In this document: in pieces, positions 43,761-57,120 of the stretch | How the letters are laid out: each line of letters begins with the position of its first letter | Position numbering within the stretch: position 1 is the stretch's first letter | Assembly: GCA_963971225.1 (NCBI GenBank) | Contig: OZ020268.1 | Location: 55,117,900-55,181,899 of the forward strand | Reading direction: 5' to 3' | Source of the DNA: Melieria omissa | Lineage: Eukaryota; Arthropoda; Insecta; Diptera; Ulidiidae | DNA length: 64,000 nt | Position numbers and translations under genes: made by a program | The notes under the pieces: generated by a model | Seen by the model: the letters and a program-made list of their open reading frames with translations, nothing else | Told to the model about the DNA's origin: nothing | The model's database searches: none

Positions 43761-46700
43761 TTGTTGTTATTGTAATTAAATAATGTTATTATTATTGTTG
43801 TTGTTGTAAATGGTTATTTTGCAGAGGATTTCGAATGCGGATCTGGCGTGTGACGTGATGTGAGGTTATTTTTAATATTGGAAAATCCTAGTGGAACGCC
43901 TCGCACAACAAAACACTTATACACACACACACACAAACACTTCTACACAGTCATGTCTAATCAAGCAGTCAAATGGCTGAAAATTATTTTCGTAGAGATT
44001 AATTAGGCATTCGGATTAGCCGAGCCCAGCGCTGGCACCGCTCACGTCGCATAACTGTTCTGTCTAATTAAATTTAGCAATTACGCGTTTTGGTTGTGAA
44101 CGCTTCGAATGGGTTCAGCACGTAAAATGCTTGAATGTGCGTGTGTATTGGTGGTTTTGCCAGTGGGAATCTGCACGTTTGGGCGCGCATTGGCATCATA
44201 GATTGTTGGGTCACCTAAGTGATAAGTTTTACTATACTCGTACTTATATAGAAATGTTTGAGTTCATGTGTGGCTGTGCGAAAGAATTTGTGTGCGTATG
44301 AAGTCAAAATGATACATGAAGTTTGCGCTGCTTTGTTATCTTTAGAATTCTTAGAATTTGCTATACGACACTGTAAAAAATTTGCATGCCAGCAAACTTT
44401 CGAGACAAGAGGCACTGACGAATGACTTTTGACAACTCTTGTTTATTTTGTCTGAAGCAATAGGAAGAATATTCTGCACTGGTAAAGGATTCTTAAATGC
44501 CTTAAAACACATTACTCTGCTGGCAATGTGAAATCTCTGCGGGCAGACTTTTTTTTACTTTCAGAGTATTTGTAGTTCTTAGGGAAGAACTTCCAGCACT
44601 TCATAGATCTGAAAGGTTGCAGTGTTCCTGAACCCATATCAACTAATAGCAATAGACAACAACAATGTCTAGTAATAGACAACAACAATGATACCAAATA
44701 GAATTTATAATTACTCAGACTGTCGGAGTTTCATCTCCAGAACGACTTATTTTTTTTTAAACTGTAAGAAATTTTGAAAACTGAATTACAAAAAAAGTGT
44801 TTGGGATTTAAACAAAGTCCTTGATCCTTGATCGTTACCCTGGGAGCTTGCAATTTTCTGCAGATGAATGAACATGAAAACTCTGTTAAATATAAAAGCC
44901 ACATTAATGCAACGAATAGTGGTAGTTAATTTTATTGTGACTCTTTCACCAATCACTGGGATGCCTTGGGTTTGTAAATACATTATAAATACATTTACTG
45001 GGATAAAACTATTGCCCCAGTAGTCACAAAAGAGTTAAAATAGTTTTAGAAAAAATATTTAAAAAAATAAATGATTTGAGTCTGAGAGAAGAGTCATCTA
45101 GAAAACCTTAAACTTATGTAATATTTGCTTTGTAAGAGAACTCGGCTTCACATTTCACTCCTGTAAGGAAGAGCTGGTAGCATTGGGAATTTTTTTTTAA
45201 ATTGTTAATTTTGTATGCCAACCCCCTCAAAACTTAGAACTAGCAGGTTGCATGTGTGGTACAAAGGTTTGGAAAAATAAATAAATAGAAGTGCTTCTTA
45301 TATTTGATAACATTGCAGACAACATGAGAGCAGTGAGAGCCTATTTTATGAAAAAGTTGCATGAAAACCCCTCAAAAGTGGGATCTACAAGGCAAAAGTG
45401 TACAAAAAACATGTTCAAAAGAAGTAAATATTACAGCTGCACTACATTTAATGCCTCTAAAATCTATTTCTGAGCAGTTGTGGCATAATTAGTCACTGTT
45501 GTTTGGCATTTTTTGGAACATAGAGCTTAACCAGAGATTGCTTGCCTTCACAGCAGCAACTTGTTTCTTGTATCTTTCTATTTCCTTCATATCCTTCTTT
45601 TTCTATCTTACTTTTTTCGATTTTACTTTTTTTCTTCGAATTTTGATTGATTATGGCTTTTCAAAACCAAAAAATTCCACAATTAATTTTCACTATTCAC
45701 AAACCAACCAACACTTCATTTTTTCAAGTGTGTCGACAGAAATGTCGCCGCTTTCATTCGGCGCACTTGTCTATTCTGCTCACTACTCAACCAATGCAAA
45801 CTCATAATTTCACACAGCAATTTTTTTTATCGCAATCTTTACATTGTGTGTGCGGCATGGCAGGAAATCGCCACGCCATTGCAGATGAGTTTGCAATTCA
45901 GTGTGTTCTCATTTTTGTTTTCGTGTAATTTTTTTAAATAATAATTTATGCTTTACTAGCATTGAGGCTGGGCTGGGTGTGCGGTTTGGTGCGCTTAATT
46001 AGTTGGGTGCAATTTTAATTAATGGCACAGCCAACAGCCAGCAAGGCTCACATCCAATTAACAAATTAATTGAATGGATTTTTTAAGAAAAATTTTATTT
46101 TATGTTAAAAACTGAAAATATTTTGCACTCAAATTCCAGTTATTGCCGCAGCCACCTTGCAATTCCACAACAGCAACAACAAAACCACCAAAGTGGTTTA
46201 TTCATAATTTTTGCATTGACAGACAGACAAACAGATATTCAGACAGACAGATAGACAACGCTGTGACGGCAGACAACTGCAGTGGTCAGACGGCTGTTAA
46301 ATTTGCTTTGGGGCCGGGCATTCAATGCGCGCCGGCGCGTTTAACTTGTTACGCTACGCTGCGCGCGCACACTGCCAAGTGGCTGCCTTCTACAGCTGAT
46401 TGTTGTTGTTGTTGTTGTTGTTTTCGGTACACTCTTGTGTGTCTTCCGCTCCAGAGTGCGCCTAATAGCGCTTCATTATGTTTCATTACTGCACTGCCGC
46501 CACCCGCTCAAACTTCCACCTCGCCAACAACAATGCACTTCAAAATATTGTATACCGTTATGCATTTTATAATTATATGCAGATTTTTGTGTGTTTTGTG
46601 TTGTCTGCAAGCGGATTTCCTAATAAGCGCCTTCAAAAATTCGCCACTGCCAAACCGCTGCTGCTTGCCCGCTCATCGAGCGTTCCATTTGTGTCGTACA

Positions 46701-49700
46701 ACAATGAACATGACACTGACAGTTGGTTTTGCTGTTATTGCTGCTGCTGCTTCTTCTTGTTCTTCTGTTTGCTTGTTTCAAGGCGCAAAAACAATTGTTT
46801 CGGCGCGTTGCCTAATGCAAAGTTAGCGCATCATTAAACGCTGACAGTTTCCACTTTGAGCCCATTGACAGTGCTGCCACACACTCGTTGCTCTCAACCA
46901 CTCGCCGCTCCAGCTCTGCCACAGCTTTGTGCTGCTGCGGCTTTAGTGAAAGTGAGCCAAAAACTGAAAATTGTCCTGTCGCTTCACTCTCGAAATGCAA
47001 CTCAGCAGCTCAACATTTAAAAGGCATTAAGGGGCGTCCCCCCATTTGTGCAGTGGGCCGGTGGTTGTTGCTTCCGCGCGTGCAGGCTTGGTGGCTGGAT
47101 TTCTTTTTGATTGTCAGTGCTGATGTGCTGATTAGCTCGAGAGCAGCTGCCTTTCTTCCTCTTGCCCCGATGGCAAGAAGTTAAATTCACTTCACGGCTG
47201 TACTGGGAAACTGCGATAAGCACAAATACGGGATTACAATCGAGCGAGGGTCGGAGTGGGCTGGCTACGCTGCGGGTCGCTGATGCGATGATAGACACCA
47301 TTAGTAAATGTCAAGGCCAGTAATCTATGGTGCAGCAAGGCATCAGCTAAACAATAACAATGAGCAGAAAATTCGATTGTGAGTTCCAGCAGATAAGTTT
47401 TATACGAGATTAATTCGCATCATTAAAAAGAATTCAACAATTCAGCAAGACAAATTAAAAGAAACACACACACTTCAAAGGAAAATTCAACGAAAATCAA
47501 TTCTTTTCATTCATCAATTTCTTTATAATTTGTTATTAAATAGTTAAAAAAAACTGGAAAGCAATTCTTTGCCTTTCGCAAGCTTTTTATAATCTGCTAT
47601 TAAATAAATAACTACAAAACAAAGTGAAGAGTGCAGAGCAGTGAAGAGCAGGAGTGTCTGGCAGGTTGTAAATCTTTTCAGTTCTATGGAGAAGAAATGC
47701 ATGAATTTGCCAATTCAGAGAAAGACTTCCGTTTCTGAATCCCAAAGCATTTCTAGACACCATTTAATGTATAATATCGATTCCATCTTCTTTTTATAAA
47801 CTAAAGCTTCTTACGTCATCTTCAATATGTTTTGTCACGATACATAATCGTCAATGAAATTGATAAACACCTACGACCTATGCATCAACCACCTTAAGGA
47901 TAAGTTATATACGAGTGAAATTTTCATGAAAAACTCCTTACAGAATCGTCTTGAAACTGTTTACTGTTGTCACTTGTCAACTGTCACTTTTATTCATTTA
48001 TAAATCCAAACACACAAAACAGATAAATGCTTGAAGCTCAGTTTGAATTGCTTTTAGGGCTGTCATGGCAGTTTTTTTTTAGTGCAGACGATCCTAGAAA
48101 CTCTTAGACTAGAATCTGCCAGCCTCTCGGACAGACTTAAGACTAAAAACTACTCCTTGTTCGGGTTCGGAATTGAACACCTGCTGATCCCTTTTTGTCA
48201 TATGACAATTACAGATAAGTTTTTTGTACACATCAAAACTTGAATCAAATCGAAATCAAAGAAATGCTATCTGATAGCAATTTTGTTAAATTGTTCATAT
48301 CTGTCCAAATTTTATTCGGCAAACGCAAACAATTGATTAAAACATGCAAAGATTTTCACAATTTTCTACTTTCAATGTTGCAGAAACCTAGAAAAATTGC
48401 ACACATTAACATATCGGCTAAAAGATAAGTTGAACTAATGAAATATGCCCAAAAAATCTGAAATATCTCAACAAAGTTTCAATACAAACGTCCAAAAGTT
48501 GCAAACATTGATTCCAAAGTAGTACTAACTATTGTCAATTTTGTTTTATACCACATTGTTTATTAGTTTGTAAGAATGGTTTTCAAAGACTAAATTTAAA
48601 TTAATAAAAAAAATACATAAACAAAATGTGCCTAAACAGTTTCAGTATCCTTCGCTAAATAAAATCTAAATAAGTATAAAACACTAATTACATATAAAAA
48701 ATTAAAGTAAAGAAACTAATAATAAAAATAACAATAAAAATAAATAAGAAAAAATTTAAAATAAAAAATAAAATAAAAATAAATTCTTACAAAATTCAAG
48801 TGTGCCAAAAAAACTACGAAATTGCTTGCATTCAAAGGTGCAAAAACATCAAAAATTGAATCGATTTGTAATCAGAAAAATTCTATCTAATATTTAGCAA
48901 TTTTTTTAAATTTTTCATATCTGTTCTAAAAAAAATTATCTACTTACTTATTGCAAAATTGTTTGCATTTGTTTAGATATGAACATTACTTTTGAATTTT
49001 TTTGGATTTGAACATCACGTTTAGAAACCCTATCCAAATCTTCAATTATATATCACGCCGATACCACTTTCTCTATCTCTCTTTCTGCTATCTCCCAATT
49101 CAAATATATTCCGTCCGAAATCTCCGTCATCTGAAATTTCCCCACTCACGTCCTTTCATTTTCTATTCAAGTACAATTCCAATAGTTTACTTCGGACTTC
49201 AAAGCACTTAAACCATTTCACAGCACTTATAAATTATTTACAAAACAAGGCCTCTTTTCCTGCTCTCTTTCTCTTCACTCTTAAACTTTTCTAAAACTGT
49301 CTTTGATTTTTTTTATAAATAAACAAACTGCAAATTTGTTTATCTATAAAAAAAGTTAAATTTAATTTCCTTTTCACCGACACACAGCCACGAAACATTC
49401 CATGGCGGCCACTCTACGCCACTACTCGTATCCTTCCTTTGCCCGCCCCCACCTTTGGGTGCAGAAAATTTGAATTTTCGCTTCGCTGCTCGCCTTCGCA
49501 CACGCAAATTCGATTCGTTCAAATCGAATTGCCAGCAATATTTTTCTTTTATCGAATGCCGGAAACTTTCGCTTTGCCGGCTTATGATTTTTTCATGAAT
49601 TAATTTCTGCACAAGTTGCTGCCCCACCGTTGCTTCGTCACAGGACGTTGGCATCGCTCGAAAGTAAAATAAATAATGTGAGCTTAAGCGCAGCCAACAG

Positions 49701-52498
49701 TTTTCTGAGGGATTTATTTTAACTTTTCCTTATTTTTTATTCGTATTTTTTATTTGTACTTTTTTGAAGTTGCATTGAAGCGAGTGCAGTTGGGTTTTTT
49801 TGCGTGCGTCTTAAAGGATTAAAGCAAATTATGCGCCGTTGAAAGACGAACTGCGAGAGTGGAAGTGGAAGCGAAGGGTATTTAAAATCGAACAATTTAT
49901 GTGAATTTTATGTACATGCGAGCGCCATTTAACCCCCCGAGCGCCACAGCCACCGACTGATGCAAATGTAAAGAGAATTTGCGCATTGAACCGGTGGGCA
50001 GCAGTTTTTCTTGTTTTCTATTATTTTGCGTGCTACTGATTAAGTGATTCTATGCGGAAATTGAAGAGCAAAGGCCGTCGGACACGCACCAACAGCTGCG
50101 CGCACGCGAAGGGTCAACATTTTAGCAGTGGAGGGAGTTGCAAAGCTGTGAAGTGGGGTTGGTTTGCTTTAGAGGGCGTTCAGTGAGCTGTGCCGGTACA
50201 AGTGAGAAGATTAAATTGCCATAAATATTAACTACCACTGCCCCCACCCCACCACTGACTTTTTCAGCCACTGCTCTGCCCTGGCCGTGGGACACGTAAA
50301 CTTTGAGCAATAATTATCACGTTCGACGAAACAACACATGAAAACTTGATGAAAGGATTCACTCGCCGGCGCACAGCACACAACAAGACAACCAACAATA
50401 ACAAAAACAACAAAACAACCAGCAGCCAAAACAGACAAAACAAGGCAAGCAATTTGGCAAGATTTAGTACCGGAAGGCACGCAGCCCACACGCCACACCG
50501 GCTGCCACTGCAAATGTTTTAGCAAAAAAGAAATCGAATGATTTATGCGCCGACAGCCTCCTCGAATGCCCACAATAGACTAACAACAACAACAACAACT
50601 ATGCTGCCTTCTACTTTCTTCAGCCGAGCAGTCGCTCAATTAGTGTGCACTGCATTTCTTCGTAGTGCGGCGTCGAAAATCATTAATTGGCACAAAGCCG
50701 CAGCGAGCAACGTTTCGGGCGACCAGCTGACCAACAGCTGGCCATCAGACTCTCGCAACTGGCACACATTCAATTCCAATTGGAAAGTGTGCTTACGTAA
50801 AGCCTACACTTGCCAGCGAAATGCAACGCGCAACGTCACCCCAACTTAATTACAATCAACTGCAGGCGACAAAGCGCGCCACCCAATTCAAACCGGCCGA
50901 CTGTGGTCACTCAATTGGCTGAGTAGTTGAGCCAAGCTATAACAACAACAATAACAACAACAACAACAACAACGTCAGCAGCACTGTCCAAATGGGATTG
51001 TGAAAAATCAAATCACTACCAACAGCAGCTAAAATTGCATTTTGCATCTGTTTGACTTCGTTTGCAATTTCCGCCGATGGCACTTTTCCGCCACCTCCTT
51101 CCATCGTTGCGCACCTGCATTGTAGGGATTGAAAAACAAGTGAGAATATTTGAGTAGGTTTGAGCCGACTTCTTTATGCGCTGCAAATGTCATTTGGGCT
51201 AAAATTTAAATAAAATAAATATGCAAAAACTTTGATGAGGCTAAAAACTGGGCTAGAGTAGACTAGGTTCCAGTTGTAAACTTACATAAGCCAGTAGATT
51301 ATTGGGATTATTACGAATATCATACATAGAGGTAAAGGAACATTAGAAAGACATATAATAGATTACAAAGGCATAGGATAGATACATTTAAGGACATTAT
51401 AATATGCGGAATTTCCAGTAAATGGACAAACAAAAACCATTGGTAAGTAGGGAAAAGATGGGGCCCCACTGTTGACGACTAGAGACTCAAATAAGCTAGT
51501 TTAGGGCCTCACTACTTGGTCCTACTTAGAATTCAAACCAACTGGAACTTATGACAAGGCCTAATAAGCCATTTATGTATGTTGACATTGTAGATGTCCT
51601 TTTTTTCTGAATAGAAGAAACAAATATGTTTCTTACGTTTCTGGCCAAGAGCCAAACAGATACACAGAACCTTGATCCAAGTGATTTTTTTTTAACTAGA
51701 GCTTTTTCCGATTTTATTCTTTTTAATTTGTCATTTACCTTATTTTTTTTTTTCATTATAAAATCAATACATGTTAGTCTTCAAAGAAATTCTAAAATAT
51801 TCTAAAACCGATATACCTCACTATTTCGGCACAGGGTATGCGAAAAAAAAAGAGTATGACCCAACTCGAATTATTTTTGCGGTCAGTAGAGCTGCCAGCA
51901 ACATTGCATCACCTAAAAAAAACCAAAAATATCACAGGTTGTTTTGCCAATATTGTGGTAGTTTGTTTAGTAGTAAAGATTTGTTTTAAAGACTCGAATA
52001 TGACAAATGGGCATTTAAAACTAGCCAAGAAACTGTCAGAATTGTTGTCCATTTCATAGAGTAAGTTTTTGCAATTCAAGGAAATAGTGGCGTATAAAAT
52101 TTTTGTATTATTTTATAATAGTTCGAGATATTACTACTACCGAAAGACAACTTGCTCCAATGTGTCTGACAGTAAATGTGATCCAGGCGAAATACGCAAA
52201 TATTAGGCTTTCAATAAACAAGAACATGAGTCCCGAGTTCCTGGTAGCGAAAATATTGCTACCTTTGGAAATTGTCACGTAGTTTAGTTTTATATTTCGT
52301 TGACAGCATTGACATTTAATAATAACAAAAAGGATTCTGTACAGTAGTTAATAACTTAGTTATATGTCTGTTAATTGTACATGAACATAAGTTTTGTAAT
52401 GAGAAAATAAAAACCGTCTCACATCTAAGTCTTAACAGGCTATTGGGGTTCTTTCTCTATGGACTAAACTTAGGTATATTCTTTTGAATGTTCTGGGA
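43761..52498. other. non-coding stretch, presumed intron or intergenic
   Basis: AT-rich, with GC-richer islands at 46270-47290 and 50060-50960. The islands are rich in GCxx words typical of fly introns but lack splice-bounded coding frames. CA tract 43921-43935; AAC run 50940-50970; A/T-rich AAATAA stretch 48700-48790. No gene or complete element recognised. Confidence 0.45.
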
Positions 52499-52506
52499 GA
52501 TACAAG

Positions 52507-52642
52507 CAGTGGATTTCATTGGAGGTGAGGGGTTTGCGTAAAACTTTTGAGCCAAATACCATTCGAAACCATATTTTGTGCCAGGAGTTTTTGTGTTTGG
52601 GGGATTGTAACCCCCAAAACCTCCCCTGTGTAAGGCCACTGG
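52507..52642. mobile_element. possible hAT-like mini-MITE (136 bp)
   Basis: CAGTGG at the left end and CCACTG at the right, with GGGGxGG-rich subterminal repeats. The flanking octamers gatacaag (52499-52506) and gatataaa (52643-52650) match at 6 of 8 positions. Short and diverged, so tentative. Confidence 0.35.
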
Positions 52643-52650
52643 ATATAAAT

Positions 52651-55600
52651 ATATCCAAACAATAGGTCTGTTTTGAAATTGTATAATTTTGATCTCAATA
52701 AAAATGCAAGGTCTTCTTTCTGCCAATAGTGTTTTTGCAGTCTTTGAAAGATAAAAACTAGTTGAAACAAAAGGTCTGATTCAGCTTAAAACGTTCATAG
52801 AAATAAATAGGATGCTATATATAGAGAATATAGTTTTCTTTGGAGTATTGAACAATAAAGTACTACACGTAATCTTTGGCTCTGTTTAGGCAGGCTACAT
52901 CTGTCCCATCCGGAAGGATTACGCGCTCTTTAATTTAAATGCGTCGAAGTCAATGTATCCATGACCATTTTATGTGCTGTTTTCATCATCTAATGACTTC
53001 AATGTTGCATTGTGCACCAATTTAACAGAAGTTTCTTAGGCTCCACAGCTTCACTACAACAACAAGAAGTCATAATTCTCTCTTTACTAAGCACTTTACT
53101 AGACTCATTGCTCCAAACGGTGGCGGACAAAGCTTATATGCCGCCCGAAGCAAATCGCCAGAGTGCCACCACAAAATTTTTTTTTTAATTTCCTAACGAA
53201 AATTATTAACCACATGTGATCAAAATCACAAATGATACTATATAGAAAAAAAAGTCTGTAGTCAGAAAGAAAGAAGTAGTTAAAATGTAATTTTTTATTT
53301 AAACAAACTGACGTAGACAAAGTTACATATAATTTAAAATGCATCTAGAAATTATTTCATTTAAATTATTTCATTTCCTTCCAATATGCCGCCCTAGACC
53401 TCATAAGCCTCGTGCTTTAACCGCCACCGCCTCCAAACTATTATTTTCTGAGTCTTTATATTTCAAACAATTGAAAGACTTCTTTCTATTTGCCAACTTA
53501 AAGGAATTTTCTTTAGCAAAAGTTGCAAAAGTTAGTATTTTTATATTCACTCATGGCAATTTTTTTGTGTACTCATTTAAATTTTGGCCAGAAAACTATG
53601 TAATTTAAATAATAAAAAAACACATTACTATCAAATCATTTGAGAATCGCATAACTTTTGAGTCATTTGAGTGCAGCAACGACTTTGGCTTCATTGAACA
53701 TTTGCGGTGCAATCGAGCGATATGCCAGCGGCTCCAATTGCCAATTTGGTAATTTGCCGCAGACATCTGTGCCGGAACTTGGCCAACACACGTAGTACAA
53801 GTGATAACAGACACAGGGCCGTTAGCCAAAAGCGACGCGGCCACTTACACTCACAACTCTCACAAAAATACAAACAATAAGAGAAGAAAGGAGAGCGGAG
53901 AAGAAAAGCTTTGAGAGAGCAATCAAATATGAGAAAATTGCTATGCATCAACAGCGTTGGAGATAAAAATCTCAGCTGCGAGAAATATCCTTCGGCTCAA
54001 CTGAAGTGAATTTCAACTGACTTCAAACAAATTGCTTAAGTTTTGGTTTTGTGGAATTTCACTTTAACAGCCGATTTACTTTTCATCCCCAACGCATTGA
54101 CGCTCTCTGCGTGTTGCCCTGCTCAACGAAAGCTTTGCAGAGCGCAGGCAAATGCTGTTAGAAGCATTGCAACCCTGCATTATGGAACCAACATTTAAGG
54201 GTTGTGTTCGCATGAAAACGACTTCCCGCAAAGAATTTCCGCAGTTCTGCAGCAGACTTCAGAGTGAAATCAAGCAAAGCGCAAAACACGGCAAAAAGGC
54301 CGGGTTTTATTTTGAAAACAATATACAAGGAAGGCATTTCTATTATTATAAAATCCACTTCCGGCTTGTGCTAAATTCCAATAAACTTGCAATTTCTTTA
54401 TACAAAAACTAGTATTTGTGTAAAAAGTGCTAAAATCAAATGAAGAATATTACTTAACATATCAGAGAAGAAAACAATTGTTTTGCTGGCCGCAAAGAAT
54501 CCATCCAATTATTAAGTGAAATCAAACAAGCTAAAGCAGTTTTTTGAGTAATACAATATTAAAAAAAAAAATACAAGTGTATATAAAAAAGTAATTAAAA
54601 ATTTGTTGCCACATTTTGTATGCAAATAACACCAGGCAGTCAAACAGTCCAATGCAAACAACCATTGCTGTATACATTGTAGAAGGTAAGGGACAACCAG
54701 CAATTTTGTCTTTACTGTTTTATGACCGCATTTTGGCCACCATGCCCACAGTGCTAGGTTGTTTTACTGCGTGTAGCTTTGATTTAATGCAAATTTACAC
54801 GAAAATTACACGAAACGGCGTCATTTATTACAACCCAAATTACATAAATAGCAGGTTTTCAATTTCCGCCGACCCCACTTAAGTCTATTTGTGTACCAAA
54901 ATAGCGCCCTGTCACAGTGTGTAATTAACACCACTTTGCTGTGCAAATAAATAGTAATTTTAGTTAATGAATTAATTGGTTAATATGTGCACAATATAAA
55001 TTATCAACAAATTGCCACGGAAACATAGCATTTTCCTTGCAATATTGCGAAATTGATTTTTCGAAATATACGAAAATAAGCGGCGGGCTCTTCGAACACA
55101 CACACACTCTCTCACTCTCTGTGAGTAAGCTTGTTATGTTTTTTATAAAATGTTTGCATTTTGTAGGGTTTTGTTTTTGTAAATTTGCCTTTATGCAGCA
55201 TATCCGCTCACTGCTCTGGTTGATGTAGTGGTGAGCGCTTCCGTTGTGGCGCTCACGTCTTGTTGCTATTTTCGAAGATGGCGCTCTTGCCCATGGCTAC
55301 GTGTGTGTGTGTATTGCTTTCGTCACGACCTTCATGACTCATCGTTGCCGCTGCGGCGTGGCAGGAGTGCTTGGCCGTCCAACACCCCCCAACTAGGGGT
55401 TTCCCGACGACTGAGTCAGTACGTCGTCGCTGAAGTTGTAAAATGTATAGTGGACTATGTTGTTGTTCTTGTAGTTGTTGTTGATATTTTCTTGCCTTAC
55501 CGCCACATATACGAATAGGCGACACGCTAGCTGGCGTGCGTGATTAGTTTTGTAAGGTGCTTGCTGTTGTTGTTGTTATGGTCGGCTAGCATTTGCAGTT

Positions 55601-56040
55601 TAGGTGCGGCCCCACAGGTAGAGTTAAAAATAAGTTGGCACAGGAACTGTGGCATAAGTTGTTGCGGTTGCGTGCCGCATAAATTGTGAGCTTAGACGCA
55701 AAATGCGAAATCCATATTTAAACATCAAATGTTTGTTGTTGTAAAGCATTAATGCGTTCTACATTGTTGGCCATGTAGGCCAGGTGTGGAGCGCTTCGGC
55801 AAAACACTTTGAAAGGTGTTTAGGAAATGACCACAAATATTCATTGGCCATAGCTGTCAACAGACAAGCAAATAGGATACCAACTGAAGCAGAATTTTAT
55901 ATTTTATATAAAAATTAGATGAGTGTAAGAATTTATTAAAAATGGCTGCGTCTTTAAAATAAATCTAACTTAGATCACTAAAATCCATTGTTATAGTCGG
56001 TGCATACAACTTTCCTCTGGTTTTCGTCTTCTAAACTTGA
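52651..56040. other. non-coding stretch
   Basis: AT-rich, with a GC-richer patch 55200-55700 containing GTT runs. No exon, RNA gene or element that I can support. Confidence 0.45.
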
Positions 56041-56049
56041 TACATAAAT

Positions 56050-57120
56050 GAAAAGCCATTTTTATCGAAAAAACAAATGAGACACAGAGTTCTATTCAGA
56101 TGTAAACTCTTTATGCATCTTGCTTCAAAGATCTGTACAAAAATTAAAAAATTAACTACTTGAGCTCTTGAAGGAACGCTATGACTCTCAACCCTAAAAA
56201 TCTGTGCATCAATTTCACCAATTTGTCACTTGATGCCTTGAAGTAAATTCCATCAAATTGTCACACACAGAACTATATTCGTCCAAAGATCTGTACAACA
56301 ATATCAAAAAATTTACATTTGATCTCTTGAAGTTAATTCTCACCAGTTTTCAGATGCAGAGTTCTATTCAGATATTGAGATTTTTCGACTTAATCCCTTA
56401 CATTATTTCTTAATTATTTATTTATTTATTTATATATTTATATATTTATTTATTTATATCTTTATTTCTTAAAACAAATCCTAACCAATTAAAAATTTGT
56501 TACTTGATCTCTTGAAGTTAATCCTAACTAGTTATTCAGACACAGAGACTATGACTCTTAACCAAAAACAAATCTGTGCATCAATTTCACCAATTTGTGA
56601 CTTTATGTTTCGAATTTAATCCCAAACAGTTGTCACACACAGAATTATAGTCGCCCAAAGATTTATACATCGATTTCACAAATTTGTAACTTATTACAAA
56701 TTTAACTAATTTATTTATTTTTTTATTTATTAAAACTAATCCTAACCAGTTACAAATTTGTTACTTGATCTCTTGAAGTTAGTCCTAACCAGTTATCAGA
56801 CACAGAATTCTATGGATACTTTGCGACCTTATAACTCTCAAAGATCTGTGCAACAATTTCATAAATTTGATACTCAATCTCTTTAATTTAATCCCAACCA
56901 TTTGTCAGAGTTCTATTCAAAGAAATGTATGGCACCAAAGATATGTACATCAATTTCACAAAATTTGTTACATGATCTCTTGAAACTAATTCCAATCAGT
57001 TGTCAGATACACAATTCTATTCAAAAACAGAGACCTTATGACTTTCGCCCCCCAAAAATCTGTTCAACAATTTCACAATTTTATTACTTGATCTCTTGAA
57101 GTTAATCCCAACCAGTTGTT
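56050..57120. repeat. degenerate tandem repeat, about 90-120-bp period
   Basis: Recurrent 'acttgatctcttgaagttaa' (56318, 56503, 56764, 57087 and variants), each followed by 'tcctaaccagttgtcagaca' + 'cagaattctattc' and 'gatctgtacaacaatttcac'. Two ATTT microsatellite patches (56411-56465 and 56700-56730) interrupt it. No gene. Confidence 0.75.

Noticed and set aside
46143..46826. 227-codon open frame on the + strand
   Set aside because: Begins in CAA/ACA repeats and contains Cys runs from a GTT repeat; no conserved motif, no usable start context.
52260..52460. Possible solo LTR ending 'cttaaca' followed by a tRNA-primer-like sequence
   Set aside because: The start lacks TG, no target duplication was found, and the primer-site match is weak.
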